From Bacillus sp. 7884-1 (GTDB lineage Bacteria; Bacillota; Bacilli; Bacillales; Cytobacillaceae): a DNA stretch of 60,587 bases. The notes under the pieces are model-generated. The model did no database searches. It was not told the DNA's origin and worked only from the letters and a program-made list of their open reading frames with translations. Positions within the stretch are counted from its first letter, which is position 1. Each line of letters starts with the position of its first letter. A program made the position numbers and the translations under genes. Below, in pieces: positions 1 through 7,888 of the stretch. The stretch is taken from NCBI RefSeq assembly GCF_002272245.1, contig NZ_NPDD01000157.1, positions 1 through 60,587 of the forward strand. The letters run 5' to 3'.

Positions 1-1
1 G

Positions 2-409
2 GGACCAATGGGACCAGATTTCGGTCAACCAGGAATGGGTGCACCATATGGTCAAATGCCTTACGGTTACCCACAAATGGGTTCATCACCTCTAGTAATG
101 GGAGCTCAAGATTTTGAATCACCAGATATGGGAATGCCTTTTGCCGGCGGTCAAATGCCAGCGATGCAGCAACAATATCCTGCTCAAGGGGGATTACCAA
201 TGGGAGCAGGTGGTGATTGTGGCTGTGGTGGACCAAAACCACTTGTAATGCCGCAGCAACCATTTGTGCCGCCAACACCTCCTATTTATAGCGCACCATA
301 TACAGGTCCAGCAAATGTAGCGCAGCCTCCGTATATGAACCCTTATGGAATGGGTCCAATGGACGGAATGATGCGATACGATGATGAAAGCAATGAGTAT
401 GACTTTTAA
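2..409 (+). CDS. safA: Spore coat assembly protein SafA, C-terminal part (5' end outside window)
   Basis: The frame is open at the window edge, so only the last ~135 residues are present. They are rich in Met, Gly, Pro, Tyr and Gln, with a GGDCGCGG cysteine patch near the middle and an acidic end (DDESNEYDF). This is the low-complexity tail seen on SafA morphogenetic proteins, whose N-terminal LysM domain (not visible here) binds spore peptidoglycan and which organises the inner coat. The call leans on this composition and on the position directly ahead of coxA and bofC. Low-complexity tails align poorly, so the name is not certain. Confidence 0.75.
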   Translation, partial: GPMGPDFGQPGMGAPYGQMPYGYPQMGSSPLVMGAQDFESPDMGMPFAGGQMPAMQQQYPAQGGLPMGAGGDCGCGGPKPLVMPQQPFVPPTPPIYSAPYTGPANVAQPPYMNPYGMGPMDGMMRYDDESNEYDF

Positions 410-1373
410 ACAAAAAGGAGACGATGATTATTTCATTCGTCTCCTCTCTTATTTACGCTCCCAATTTAAAGAACCTATCGTTGAAATGGTGCCTTATAGA
501 AAAAGTGTTATCTTAATAAAAACTGAAAAAAATACCTATATGCTTAAAGGTTTTCATACGAATAAACGCCTTCGGCTCCAAGAGGCTTTTACTTCAACCC
601 TTAGAAAAGAAGGATTTGCAAAAACCTATCTATTTGTCCATCCTGAAATCAAAGATCCATTATTTTTCGAGGGTACTTACTTTGGGTGTATGGAATACAT
701 TCCACCGAATAAAACGCCTTTTTCATTTCAATCACAAAAAAACCGGCAGGAGGGACTTGAACTACTAGAACAATTCCATCTGGTAACGTCGTCCTTTGAA
801 TCACGATATCGAACGTTAATAGCTAAAGGGATTATTGTTGAAAAATGGAGAGATAGAGAAACAATTTTTTCCTCAAATTTAACAACTTTAAAATACTTTA
901 TTAATGAAAAAATCTTAGCAGAATTGGTGGATTGGGCTAATTGGTCACTAAATGGGATGGAAACAGACCGCTCCCTGTTTGTTAATGAACCTTTTTGTAT
1001 TCTTCATGGAGATGTTGCCCATCATAATTTCTTACGTGATTCAAAAGGTTTATTACATCTCATTGATTTTGATTTAATTAGTATTGGCCCACCCTCACTG
1101 GATTATTTACAATATGCTAATCGAATTCTTCCCAGTCTAGATTGGTCATTTGAACGACTTTCTCATTTTTCACAATTTCAACCCTTACTGAACGAGAAAG
1201 CATTTTTGTACGCATTAGCTTATCCTGCAGATATTTTCCGTGAATGGAACCGGCTCATTCGTGAAGGGTCATATCGAGAACAACATAAGTATAATCAAAT
1301 TATGAATTTAACGGTTGGTCAGTACTACGCGCGTAAAAAATTCATTGATACATTAAAAATGCTGACAAAATAA
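381..1373 (+). CDS. CotS/YutH-like spore coat kinase-fold protein (APH family)
   Basis: A protein of about 330 residues with the aminoglycoside-phosphotransferase/choline-kinase fold signature: an HGD catalytic loop near residue 209 with Asn216, and a metal-binding IDFD near 228. Spore coat proteins CotS, CotI and YutH belong to this family, and the location after safA supports a coat-associated role; the substrate is unknown. The first ATG lies inside the safA frame (29-nt overlap). Met7 at position 399 is an equally good start and would shorten the overlap to 11 nt. Translation is probably coupled to safA. A strong hairpin follows at 1400-1470. Confidence 0.7.
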   Translation: MMKAMSMTFKQKGDDDYFIRLLSYLRSQFKEPIVEMVPYRKSVILIKTEKNTYMLKGFHTNKRLRLQEAFTSTLRKEGFAKTYLFVHPEIKDPLFFEGTYFGCMEYIPPNKTPFSFQSQKNRQEGLELLEQFHLVTSSFESRYRTLIAKGIIVEKWRDRETIFSSNLTTLKYFINEKILAELVDWANWSLNGMETDRSLFVNEPFCILHGDVAHHNFLRDSKGLLHLIDFDLISIGPPSLDYLQYANRILPSLDWSFERLSHFSQFQPLLNEKAFLYALAYPADIFREWNRLIREGSYREQHKYNQIMNLTVGQYYARKKFIDTLKMLTK

Positions 1374-1399
1374 CTTTCATGGTCGATTATGGCAGAATG

Positions 1400-1470
1400 A
1401 AACCCCCTATAAACACACAACCTAAACGTGAGCATATTCTTTATGCTCACGCATCGTAGAGGGGGTTTTT
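1400..1470 (+). terminator. Bipartite hairpin and T-run that contains the coxA Shine-Dalgarno
   Basis: An inner 10-bp perfect stem (1427-1436 with 1442-1451, loop TTCTT) sits inside a 9-bp outer stem, AAACCCCCT (1400-1408) with AGGGGGTTT (1460-1468), followed by five T. It looks like an intrinsic terminator for the upstream kinase gene. Its 3' arm is also the only good ribosome binding site for coxA, so a read-through transcript would hide that site. Confidence 0.65.
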
Positions 1471-1473
1471 CGT

Positions 1474-2181
1474 TTGTATAATTTGAAACAGTGGATAATT
1501 CCTCTGTCCGCCCTGCTAGCTGTTGGGCTGTCAGGTTGCGCAAATGATGACCGTGCTGCTATGGACAAAGATCACAAAAATATGGGGCAGCCAGTGGGTT
1601 ACTATTCGAATGAAAATCATAAAAATGGCTCCAATGGAATGCCTGGGGATAATGATGGTCCGTTCACTGAATTAATGGACCATAATCTTGGAATTGAAAA
1701 TCAAGCAAATAATGAAGAGCGAAGAAAGCAATTTCGGGATAGAGATGAAAACGGAAATCCACCAAACCCGACAAAACCGCTCGCAAACCATGACCATAAT
1801 TTCTTTCAAAGAGACAATGAATTTAGCACCAGTGATGTGAATTATCATGGTCATACGAACCAAAGACTGGGAAACACAAAAACAACAACGAAACCTGAAA
1901 CTCAAGACCGAATAACTGAAAGAATTAAAAGTAAAGTGGCCAACATTGAAAATGTTCGTGAGATCCGTTCCGTTCTGTATGGTAATTCTGTTATGGTTTC
2001 TGTTAAATTAAACAATAACAAACGAGCTGAAGAAACAAAAAGAGCTATACAAAACGCAGTTAAGCCTATGGTCAACGGCAAATCAGTTCAAGTTATTATA
2101 GATGATGGAGCACTTGGGCGTGATGGTAACAGAAACAATGATTCCCAGCGATTAGAACCTAATAGCCGTAAGCATAATTGA
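1474..2181 (+). CDS. coxA: Sporulation lipoprotein CoxA, YhcN/YlaJ family
   Basis: A 235-residue protein with a lipoprotein signal peptide: hydrophobic segment at residues 9-20 ending in LSGC, Cys22 being the lipidated residue. A polar, Asn/His-rich middle follows. The C-terminal ~85 residues match the YhcN/YlaJ sporulation lipoprotein domain (IKSKVANIENV, then a VMVSVKLNN strand). CoxA is a spore cortex-associated protein encoded next to safA in Bacillus. The start is TTG, chosen because AGAGGGGG lies 8 nt upstream and because it gives an intact signal peptide. That ribosome site is inside the preceding hairpin. Confidence 0.85.
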   Translation: MYNLKQWIIPLSALLAVGLSGCANDDRAAMDKDHKNMGQPVGYYSNENHKNGSNGMPGDNDGPFTELMDHNLGIENQANNEERRKQFRDRDENGNPPNPTKPLANHDHNFFQRDNEFSTSDVNYHGHTNQRLGNTKTTTKPETQDRITERIKSKVANIENVREIRSVLYGNSVMVSVKLNNNKRAEETKRAIQNAVKPMVNGKSVQVIIDDGALGRDGNRNNDSQRLEPNSRKHN

Positions 2182-2190
2182 TAGTTGTAA

Positions 2191-2226
2191 GAGAGGCAAA
2201 GCTGGAAATTGGCTTTGCCTCTTTTG
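2191..2226 (+). terminator. Intrinsic terminator after coxA
   Basis: Perfect 10-bp stem GAGGCAAAGC (2193-2202) with GCTTTGCCTC (2212-2221), 9-nt loop, then TTTT. It separates coxA from bofC. Confidence 0.85.
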
Positions 2227-2314
2227 ATTTTTTCTAAAAAGGATAAAAAGGGAAATTAAGGCTAAACTAGTAGTGAAATTCAATTAAATCTCTAATATTA
2301 AGAGGTGATTATGC

Positions 2315-2866
2315 ATGAGGTTCAATTGGGTAACACAGTATCGGCCTGGTTTAGCCTTTGTTGCGGTTGTTCTCTTCATGTCTATCGGAAAGCTGCCAGG
2401 AATGATGTTAACTGGCTCTGCCGAAAAAGTGGAAAACCATCAAGATCAGCAAAAGACGGAACCTCAGCAGTTGACGATTATTTTGGAAAGAATCTATCTT
2501 GATGGAGAAATAAGTGAAGAAGTAGTCCATGATTCTTACTGGTCCATTGAAAACTTTTGGGCTAAGTATGACCAATGGCAGTTAGTTGAAATGGATGCAA
2601 CAACCATGGTTTTTAGAAAACAAATGGATGACATTTCTCCATTACTTAAAGCGAATGGTTATTTCGGCATTACCGAGGATGGCGTGTTAACCATTTTTAA
2701 TGGCCGTCCTGACCGATCACGAATCATCCAATCCTTTTTTCAGATAGATGTAAAGAAGCTTGAAAGCAGAAAACAAGAAGAGCTAATTCACGGCATTCCG
2801 ATAAAAACAAAAGACCGGTTTGTAGAAGTTCTAGAAACCTTTAAACCATATTCGAAGCAAGAATAA
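2315..2866 (+). CDS. bofC: BofC, forespore regulator of the sigma-K checkpoint
   Basis: A 183-residue protein with an N-terminal signal/anchor segment (about residues 11-25) and a secreted domain (LTIILERIYLDGEISEE, then the SIENFWAKY helix region). The family acts in the space between the forespore membranes, holding back the SpoIVB protease that triggers pro-sigma-K processing. Start ATG 2315 has AGAGGTG at 2301-2307; the ATG at 2311 is in another frame. The usual Bacillus neighbour csbX is absent downstream. Its partner pathway endpoint, sigK, is at the far end of this window. Confidence 0.85.
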   Translation: MRFNWVTQYRPGLAFVAVVLFMSIGKLPGMMLTGSAEKVENHQDQQKTEPQQLTIILERIYLDGEISEEVVHDSYWSIENFWAKYDQWQLVEMDATTMVFRKQMDDISPLLKANGYFGITEDGVLTIFNGRPDRSRIIQSFFQIDVKKLESRKQEELIHGIPIKTKDRFVEVLETFKPYSKQE

Positions 2867-2902
2867 TTATATAACTGGATTAGGATGTGGTCATTAGTAC
2901 CA

Positions 2903-3061
2903 TTTTCTCATGTCCTCAAAAGTATTTGGGCTTCATGAACGCATCATGAGGCTCATTTTCACATGTCCTCAAAAGAATTTGGGCTTTATGAAAGTTTCAT
3001 GAGGCTCGTTTTCGCATGTCCTCAAAAGATTTTGGACTTCATGAAACCCAGCATCACGAAT
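2903..3061 (+). repeat. Three tandem copies of a 53-bp intergenic repeat
   Basis: Units begin at 2903, 2956 and 3009, exactly 53 bp apart, each opening TTTTC-CATGTCCTCAAAAG and then TTTGGGCTT with ATGA-containing inverted elements. A degenerate fourth start (TTTTCTCATCC) follows at 3061. The copies differ at scattered bases. They fill most of the 305-bp gap between bofC and the dehydrogenase gene. No ORF spans them. Function unknown. Confidence 0.9.
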
Positions 3062-3171
3062 TTTCTCATCCTAAAGTTGTAGATAAAGTTCAAGCTTTTT
3101 TCTGAGGGAGGAATTTCCAAAATCCTTTAAGCTTAAGACATCAAGTTAAACACTTAAAGGAGCGATTAATA

Positions 3172-3894
3172 ATGAAAAATAAAGTGGTTATGATTACGGG
3201 TGCATCAAAAGGTTTAGGAAGGGCATTATCTCTTGCGTTTGCAAAGGAAGGAGCTCGACTTGCTATCTGTGCTCGATCATCGAAAGGGTTAATTGAAGTG
3301 AAAAATGAAGCTGAAGCACTGGGTGCGGAGGTGCTCGCGGTTACAGCAGATATTTCACTAACAAGGGATGTGGAACGGTTTGTCGCAATGACGGAGGAAG
3401 CATTTGGTCAAATTGATGTTCTCATAAACAATGCTTCGATTATCGGGCCAAGTCCAATGCCGCTGTTGCTCGACTATCCTGAAGAGGATTTTGCTGAAGT
3501 CTTACGGGTCAATTCCATCTCGCCATTCCTCGTAACAAGAAGAGTGATTCCAGGAATGCTGCAGCGTAATCAAGGCTCCATCATTAATGTTACCTCTGAA
3601 GCGGGCCATGTTGGATATGCAGGCTGGGGAGCATACGGTATTTCTAAATTTGCTGTTGAGGGACTCACCGAAACCTGGGCAGATGAGCTTAGCGAAACGA
3701 ACCTTAAGGTAAACATGGTTGATCCTGGTGAAATGGATACTGACATGCATCAATTAGCGGTTCCTGACTGTGATTATCCACTTGCAAAGCCTGAAGACGT
3801 CGTCAACGTGTTCTTGTATTTAGCTTCTGATAAGTCAGATGGAACTACAGGGCAGAGATTTGAGGCTCAAGAGTTTACAGGGGAGGGTTTATAA
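3172..3894 (+). CDS. Short-chain dehydrogenase/reductase (SDR), NAD(P)-dependent
   Basis: A 240-residue classical SDR: TGASKGLG nucleotide-binding motif at 9-16, NNAS at 86-89, and catalytic Ser142, Tyr155 and Lys159 (YGISK). The C-terminal part carries the usual VDPGEMDTDM substrate-loop region. Substrate cannot be read from sequence. Start ATG has AAAGGAGCG just upstream. It overlaps the next gene by one base (TAATG), so the two are translationally coupled. This makes the QueA-like protein its most likely functional partner. Confidence 0.85.
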   Translation: MKNKVVMITGASKGLGRALSLAFAKEGARLAICARSSKGLIEVKNEAEALGAEVLAVTADISLTRDVERFVAMTEEAFGQIDVLINNASIIGPSPMPLLLDYPEEDFAEVLRVNSISPFLVTRRVIPGMLQRNQGSIINVTSEAGHVGYAGWGAYGISKFAVEGLTETWADELSETNLKVNMVDPGEMDTDMHQLAVPDCDYPLAKPEDVVNVFLYLASDKSDGTTGQRFEAQEFTGEGL

Positions 3895-4922
3895 TGGCAG
3901 CAACCGCATTTGATTTCTATTTACCTTCTGAGTTAAATGCTACTCATCCCCCTGAAAGACGTGGCATAAGAAGAGATCATGTGAAAATGATGGTTTTAAA
4001 TAAGCAAACTGGCAATGTTAGGCATGACCAATTTTTCAGACTTGCTGATTATCTAAAGCCGGGTGACCTAGTTGTCATGAACACCAGCAGAACTGTTCCT
4101 GCAATACTACAAGCCGGATTGATTAGAAATACAAAGCAAATCCATCCAGAAGTTGAAATTAGGCTGGCAAGACGGCGTAATGAGGAGATTTGGGATGTGT
4201 TAATTGTGACAGATGAGGTTAATTTGGGTGATATCCTGCATTTTTCGCCAGATTTGACCGCAGTTGTCATCGATATAAGAAAAGAATCACCATTAAAGAC
4301 AATTCTTTTCTCAAAAAAGGGAACAGACCTATTTAATAGTATTTATGCACTTGGGGAACCAGTTCGCTACGAATATATCCATAAGAAATGGGAGCTGGAT
4401 TATTATCAAACGGTTTTTGCAAGCCAGCCTGGTTCCGTTGAAATGCCATCAGCGGGAAGAGCCTTCAGCTGGGAGTTGTTATTCAACCTTCAGCGGAAGG
4501 GAATAGAGTTTGATTTTATTCAGCTTCATACCGGACTAAGCTATTTATTAGATGACGATTATGAACCATCACCAACTGATAATTACGAAGAGTATCATCT
4601 GTCTGAAAAAACGATTGAAAAAATCCACATGACAAAAGCTGCCGGTGGAAGGGTAATTGCGGTGGGAACAACCGTGGTAAGAGCACTAGAGAGTGCAGGA
4701 GACACTGGCGAGCTCTATGGTGTGACCAATCTTTATATTAATCAAAGTTTCCCACTGAAAATGGTTGATGGAATTATTACAGGTTTCCATGAACCAAAGG
4801 CTAGTCACCTTGACATGCTTACTGCGTTCGTTCCACAGGATTTATTATGGAGTGCTTATGAAGAAGCAATTGAACAGCAATACCTATGGCATGAGTTTGG
4901 GGATATGAATCTAATATTATAA
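3894..4922 (+). CDS. QueA-like protein, divergent S-adenosylmethionine:tRNA ribosyltransferase-isomerase paralogue
   Basis: A 342-residue protein colinear with QueA (FDFYLPSEL start, VGTTVVRALES, DGIITGFHEPKAS, FGDMNLIL end). It departs from the canonical QueA at 8916 in conserved blocks: NTSRTVPA replaces [21 protein letters not shown] replaces [22 protein letters not shown] replaces [10 protein letters not shown], and GFHEPKASHL replaces [10 protein letters not shown]. The real queuosine enzyme is thus probably the other copy. This one may transfer the SAM-derived ribosyl group to another acceptor, or do different chemistry. It is coupled to the SDR gene and followed 12 nt later by a VOC gene. 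Confidence 0.8.
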   Translation: MAATAFDFYLPSELNATHPPERRGIRRDHVKMMVLNKQTGNVRHDQFFRLADYLKPGDLVVMNTSRTVPAILQAGLIRNTKQIHPEVEIRLARRRNEEIWDVLIVTDEVNLGDILHFSPDLTAVVIDIRKESPLKTILFSKKGTDLFNSIYALGEPVRYEYIHKKWELDYYQTVFASQPGSVEMPSAGRAFSWELLFNLQRKGIEFDFIQLHTGLSYLLDDDYEPSPTDNYEEYHLSEKTIEKIHMTKAAGGRVIAVGTTVVRALESAGDTGELYGVTNLYINQSFPLKMVDGIITGFHEPKASHLDMLTAFVPQDLLWSAYEEAIEQQYLWHEFGDMNLIL

Positions 4923-4934
4923 TGGGGGCTGGCC

Positions 4935-5300
4935 ATGCGTTTTCACCATTTTGCAATTGAAGTAAAGGACTTGGAGACATCAATAACTTTCTATCGAAAG
5001 TATCTGGGTCTCCATGAAACGGATCGACTTTACTTTAATGAAGAGAATATTGTTTTTTTAGCAAATAATGGCTTCAGGCTTGAACTGATTTCTGGAGGAC
5101 AACAAAAGGTCTCTCAGGGTATTCACATCTGTTTAGAAGTCGAAAATGTGCAAGAGATAATCAGGAAATTTAACGAACATGCTATTTCAGCATTAGAAGG
5201 TCCCTACAAGTTAAACAATGGCTGGGAAACCGTCTTTTATGAAGGGCCTGACAATGAGATAATTGAATTTTTACAGATTAGGGAGAAAACTGACCATTAA
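4935..5300 (+). CDS. VOC-superfamily (glyoxalase/dioxygenase-fold) protein
   Basis: A 121-residue protein with two beta-alpha-beta-beta-beta halves typical of the vicinal oxygen chelate fold: HHFAIEVKDLETSITFYRKYLGL at the N-terminus and YEGPDNEIIEFLQ at the C-terminus. His4/His5 and Glu116 are plausible metal ligands. Single-domain VOC proteins usually dimerise. The substrate is unknown; the position behind the SDR and QueA-like genes suggests one small pathway. Start ATG has GGGGGCTGG just upstream. Confidence 0.8.
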   Translation: MRFHHFAIEVKDLETSITFYRKYLGLHETDRLYFNEENIVFLANNGFRLELISGGQQKVSQGIHICLEVENVQEIIRKFNEHAISALEGPYKLNNGWETVFYEGPDNEIIEFLQIREKTDH

Positions 5301-5320
5301 TTTATCAGCTTTCTCCCTGT
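5280..5320 (+). terminator. Possible weak terminator at the end of the VOC gene
   Basis: Perfect 9-bp stem AGGGAGAAA (5280-5288) with TTTCTCCCT (5310-5318), 21-nt loop, followed by GTTTCTTGC. The stem starts inside the coding end and the T-tract is poor, so read-through into the kinase gene is likely. Confidence 0.4.
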
Positions 5321-5393
5321 TTCTTGCTTGCCACGATGCTTGTTATACGACTATGATTTAATCAATAGATTAAGAGATTGCCGGGGTGAAAGC

Positions 5394-6503
5394 ATGTCTA
5401 GAAATGAAGAAATCGGCATTTTAAAGGAAATTGCTGAACTTCTGAACGAAGGAGTAGATTCCAAGACTGTTTTAGCGGGGGTATTAAGCAAACTTTTGCA
5501 CCTAACCGGACTGCAGACAGGTTGGATTTTTCTAATAGATGAAAAAGGGCAGCATCAACTGGCCGCCGAAGAGTCTTTACCTGAACCATTGGCACAACAA
5601 GATAATCAAAGAATGTGTAAGGGTGATTGCTGGTGTGTCAGTCGGTATAACAACGGTAAATTGAACAAGGCGGTTAACATTATAGAATGTCAGCGAATTG
5701 AGAATGTAATCCTCGAAAAAGCTGGAGATACAGGTGGTCTGACCCATCATGCTACTGTCCCATTAAGGGCAGGTAATGAACGATTTGGATTATTAAATGT
5801 CGGGTCTCCTTATAAAACACATTTTCAAAAAGATGAACTAGCACTTCTTGAAGCTGTTGCCTTTCAAATAGGAACCTCTCTAAAAAGAATAAACTTAACG
5901 CAAAGAGAGCAGGAGACAGCTCTCATTTCCGAGCGAAATCGACTTGCACGGGATTTGCATGACTCCGTTAACCAATTACTATTTTCACTAAGTTTGACTG
6001 CAAGGGCAGGAAGAGAAATGACTGAAAACGAAGAGGTTAAACAAACCTTTGCCTATATTCAAGATCTCTCTCAGGAAGCACTTGGTGAAATGAGAGCGCT
6101 CATTTGGCAGTTAAAACCGCAGGGACTTGAAAATGGAATCATTATTGCATTAAAAAGCTATGCTGAGATGCTCGGGTTAAGTATTCACGCAAAGCTAACA
6201 GGAATCTCAAGCTTTCCTGAGAAAATAGAGGAAGCTTTGTGGAGAATTGGCCAGGAAGCGCTGGGCAATTGTAAAAAGCATTCACAATCAACACATGTTT
6301 CTTTAGTTTTAAATAGAAGCAGTGATTCTGTAACAATGAATATTCAAGATCAGGGTTGTGGTTTCTTTTACGATGAGAGTTTTGAACTGCCATCGTTTGG
6401 ATTAAAGAATATGAAGGCACGAGCAGAGGCGTTAAATGGTACGTTTCAAATAAATAGTGAACCGGGAAGCGGAACGGAGATTAACATAAAAATTCCAATT
6501 TAG
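5394..6503 (+). CDS. GAF-domain sensor histidine kinase, NarL/LiaS type, with four clustered cysteines
   Basis: A 369-residue cytoplasmic kinase without membrane segments. The N-terminal GAF domain (about 20-165) carries Cys75, Cys79, Cys81 and Cys99. The HisKA_3 dimerisation helix has the H-box RDLHDSVNQLLFSLS (His189), and the C-terminal ATPase domain has DQGCGF and PGSGTE. The cysteine spacing recalls iron-sulfur redox kinases such as staphylococcal AirS and NreB, so oxygen or redox sensing is plausible but inferred. The start at 5394 is preferred over an upstream ATG at 5328 because GGGGTGAAAGC precedes it. The regulator follows 12 nt later. Confidence 0.85.
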   Translation: MSRNEEIGILKEIAELLNEGVDSKTVLAGVLSKLLHLTGLQTGWIFLIDEKGQHQLAAEESLPEPLAQQDNQRMCKGDCWCVSRYNNGKLNKAVNIIECQRIENVILEKAGDTGGLTHHATVPLRAGNERFGLLNVGSPYKTHFQKDELALLEAVAFQIGTSLKRINLTQREQETALISERNRLARDLHDSVNQLLFSLSLTARAGREMTENEEVKQTFAYIQDLSQEALGEMRALIWQLKPQGLENGIIIALKSYAEMLGLSIHAKLTGISSFPEKIEEALWRIGQEALGNCKKHSQSTHVSLVLNRSSDSVTMNIQDQGCGFFYDESFELPSFGLKNMKARAEALNGTFQINSEPGSGTEINIKIPI

Positions 6504-6515
6504 GGAGGAGTAACA

Positions 6516-7160
6516 ATGGGGATTCGGATTATGATCGCAGATGACCATCATGTGGTCAGAAGGGGATTAGCATTTTTTCTAAAAACACAACGTGATATTG
6601 AAATTATAGGCGAAGCGGGCAATGGTAAAGAAGCGGTTGAATTAGCAAGAACATTAAAACCAGACCTTATCCTTATGGATCTGATTATGCCGGAAATGGA
6701 TGGAATACAAGCAACGAAAATAATTAAAACAGAAATGCCGGAAATAAAAATTATGATGCTGACGAGTTTTTCTGACCAGGATCAAGTTATTCCAGCCTTA
6801 GAAGCAGGTGCCTCCGGCTACCAGTTAAAAGACATCGAGCCTGATGAATTGATCCTCTGTATTAAAAAAATCATCAATGGTGAAAATCAGCTTCATCCAA
6901 AAGCCACTTCACATTTACTTGCCAATTTATCGAATAAAGACAAGAAAGATGATAACAAGTTAATTTCTGAATTAACAAAGAGAGAAATGGATGTTCTCAG
7001 AGAAATTGCTAGAGGAAAGAGCAATAAGGAAATCGCCTCCTCCCTATTCATTACGGAAAAAACCGTGAAAACTCACGTTTCTAATCTTTTATCCAAACTT
7101 GAATTAGCAGACCGAACCCAAGCTGCTCTATTTGCTGTTAAGAATCAACTAGTGGAGTAA
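6516..7160 (+). CDS. NarL/LuxR-family response regulator
   Basis: A 214-residue protein. The receiver domain (1-120) has the acidic pair Asp9/Asp10, phosphoacceptor Asp55 (LILMDLIMPEMDG), Thr83-Ser84 and Lys105 (YQLKD). A linker follows, then a LuxR-type helix-turn-helix (about 150-205: LTKREMDVLREIARGKSNKEIA, TVKTHVSNLLSKL). It is almost certainly phosphorylated by the adjacent kinase. Targets are unknown; the upstream SDR/QueA-like/VOC operon is the nearest candidate. The start ATG follows TAGGGAGGAG. Confidence 0.9.
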   Translation: MGIRIMIADDHHVVRRGLAFFLKTQRDIEIIGEAGNGKEAVELARTLKPDLILMDLIMPEMDGIQATKIIKTEMPEIKIMMLTSFSDQDQVIPALEAGASGYQLKDIEPDELILCIKKIINGENQLHPKATSHLLANLSNKDKKDDNKLISELTKREMDVLREIARGKSNKEIASSLFITEKTVKTHVSNLLSKLELADRTQAALFAVKNQLVE

Positions 7161-7268
7161 AAAAATACAGAATATTTTTATTCTTTCCTTCGTAGACTTC
7201 TTTTTCTATTCCTTTAAATTTATATGATAGAATGGAGAATACATGAAACGCTGAGGGAGAGAAAGCGA

Positions 7269-7877
7269 GTGTACGAATTTATTAAAGGAACCGTTGAGTT
7301 TGTAGGTCCTGAGTATATTGTAATCGAGAATAATGGAATAGGTTTCCAAATTTCAACGCCGAATCCGTTTATTTATTCTGGTAAAATGAATACTAATGTT
7401 ACTGTCTATACATATCACTACGTCCGTGAGGATCTAATGGCTTTATATGGTTTCGAGTCTAGAGAAGAAAAAAAGCTGTTTACGAAATTATTAAATGTTT
7501 CAGGAATTGGACCAAAGGGTGCGCTGGCCATCTTGGCTTCGGGTGAGGTACAGCAGGTCGTTTCAGCTATCGAAAATGAAGATGAGAGCTTCTTAGTCAA
7601 GTTCCCAGGGGTCGGCAAGAAAACAGCAAGACAAATGATCCTTGATTTAAAAGGAAAATTACAGGATATTGTTCCGGATTATTTCCCGAATTTATTTAAT
7701 GCCGATAAATTCGCAACACAACAATCGACTAATACCGCTTTTGAAGAGGCAGTTCTTGCATTAAAAGCCCTTGGCTACTCTGACAAAGAAGTGAAAAAGA
7801 TTTCACCAGAGTTAAGAAAAGAACAGCTGTCAACCGACCAGTATATTAAAAAAGCCCTGCAGCGGCTTTTAAAATAA
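7269..7877 (+). CDS. ruvA: Holliday junction branch-migration protein RuvA
   Basis: A 202-residue protein with the N-terminal OB fold ([19 protein letters not shown]), two helix-hairpin-helix motifs ([13 protein letters not shown] and [13 protein letters not shown]) and a C-terminal RuvB-binding domain. The RuvA tetramer binds four-way junctions and loads RuvB. GTG at 7269 is chosen as start because GAGGGAGAG lies just upstream and it gives the normal family length; the longer frame from 7224 has no such support. ruvB follows 11 nt later. Confidence 0.95.
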   Translation: MYEFIKGTVEFVGPEYIVIENNGIGFQISTPNPFIYSGKMNTNVTVYTYHYVREDLMALYGFESREEKKLFTKLLNVSGIGPKGALAILASGEVQQVVSAIENEDESFLVKFPGVGKKTARQMILDLKGKLQDIVPDYFPNLFNADKFATQQSTNTAFEEAVLALKALGYSDKEVKKISPELRKEQLSTDQYIKKALQRLLK

Positions 7878-7888
7878 GGTGATTATTC

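Noticed and set aside
2305..2502. 65-codon ORF overlapping bofC in another frame
   Set aside because: It uses codons inside bofC; the BofC frame has the correctly placed ribosome site and recognisable protein.
2903..3061. CRISPR array
   Set aside because: Only three units, no invariant direct repeat with unique spacers, differences scattered along the whole unit, and no cas gene.
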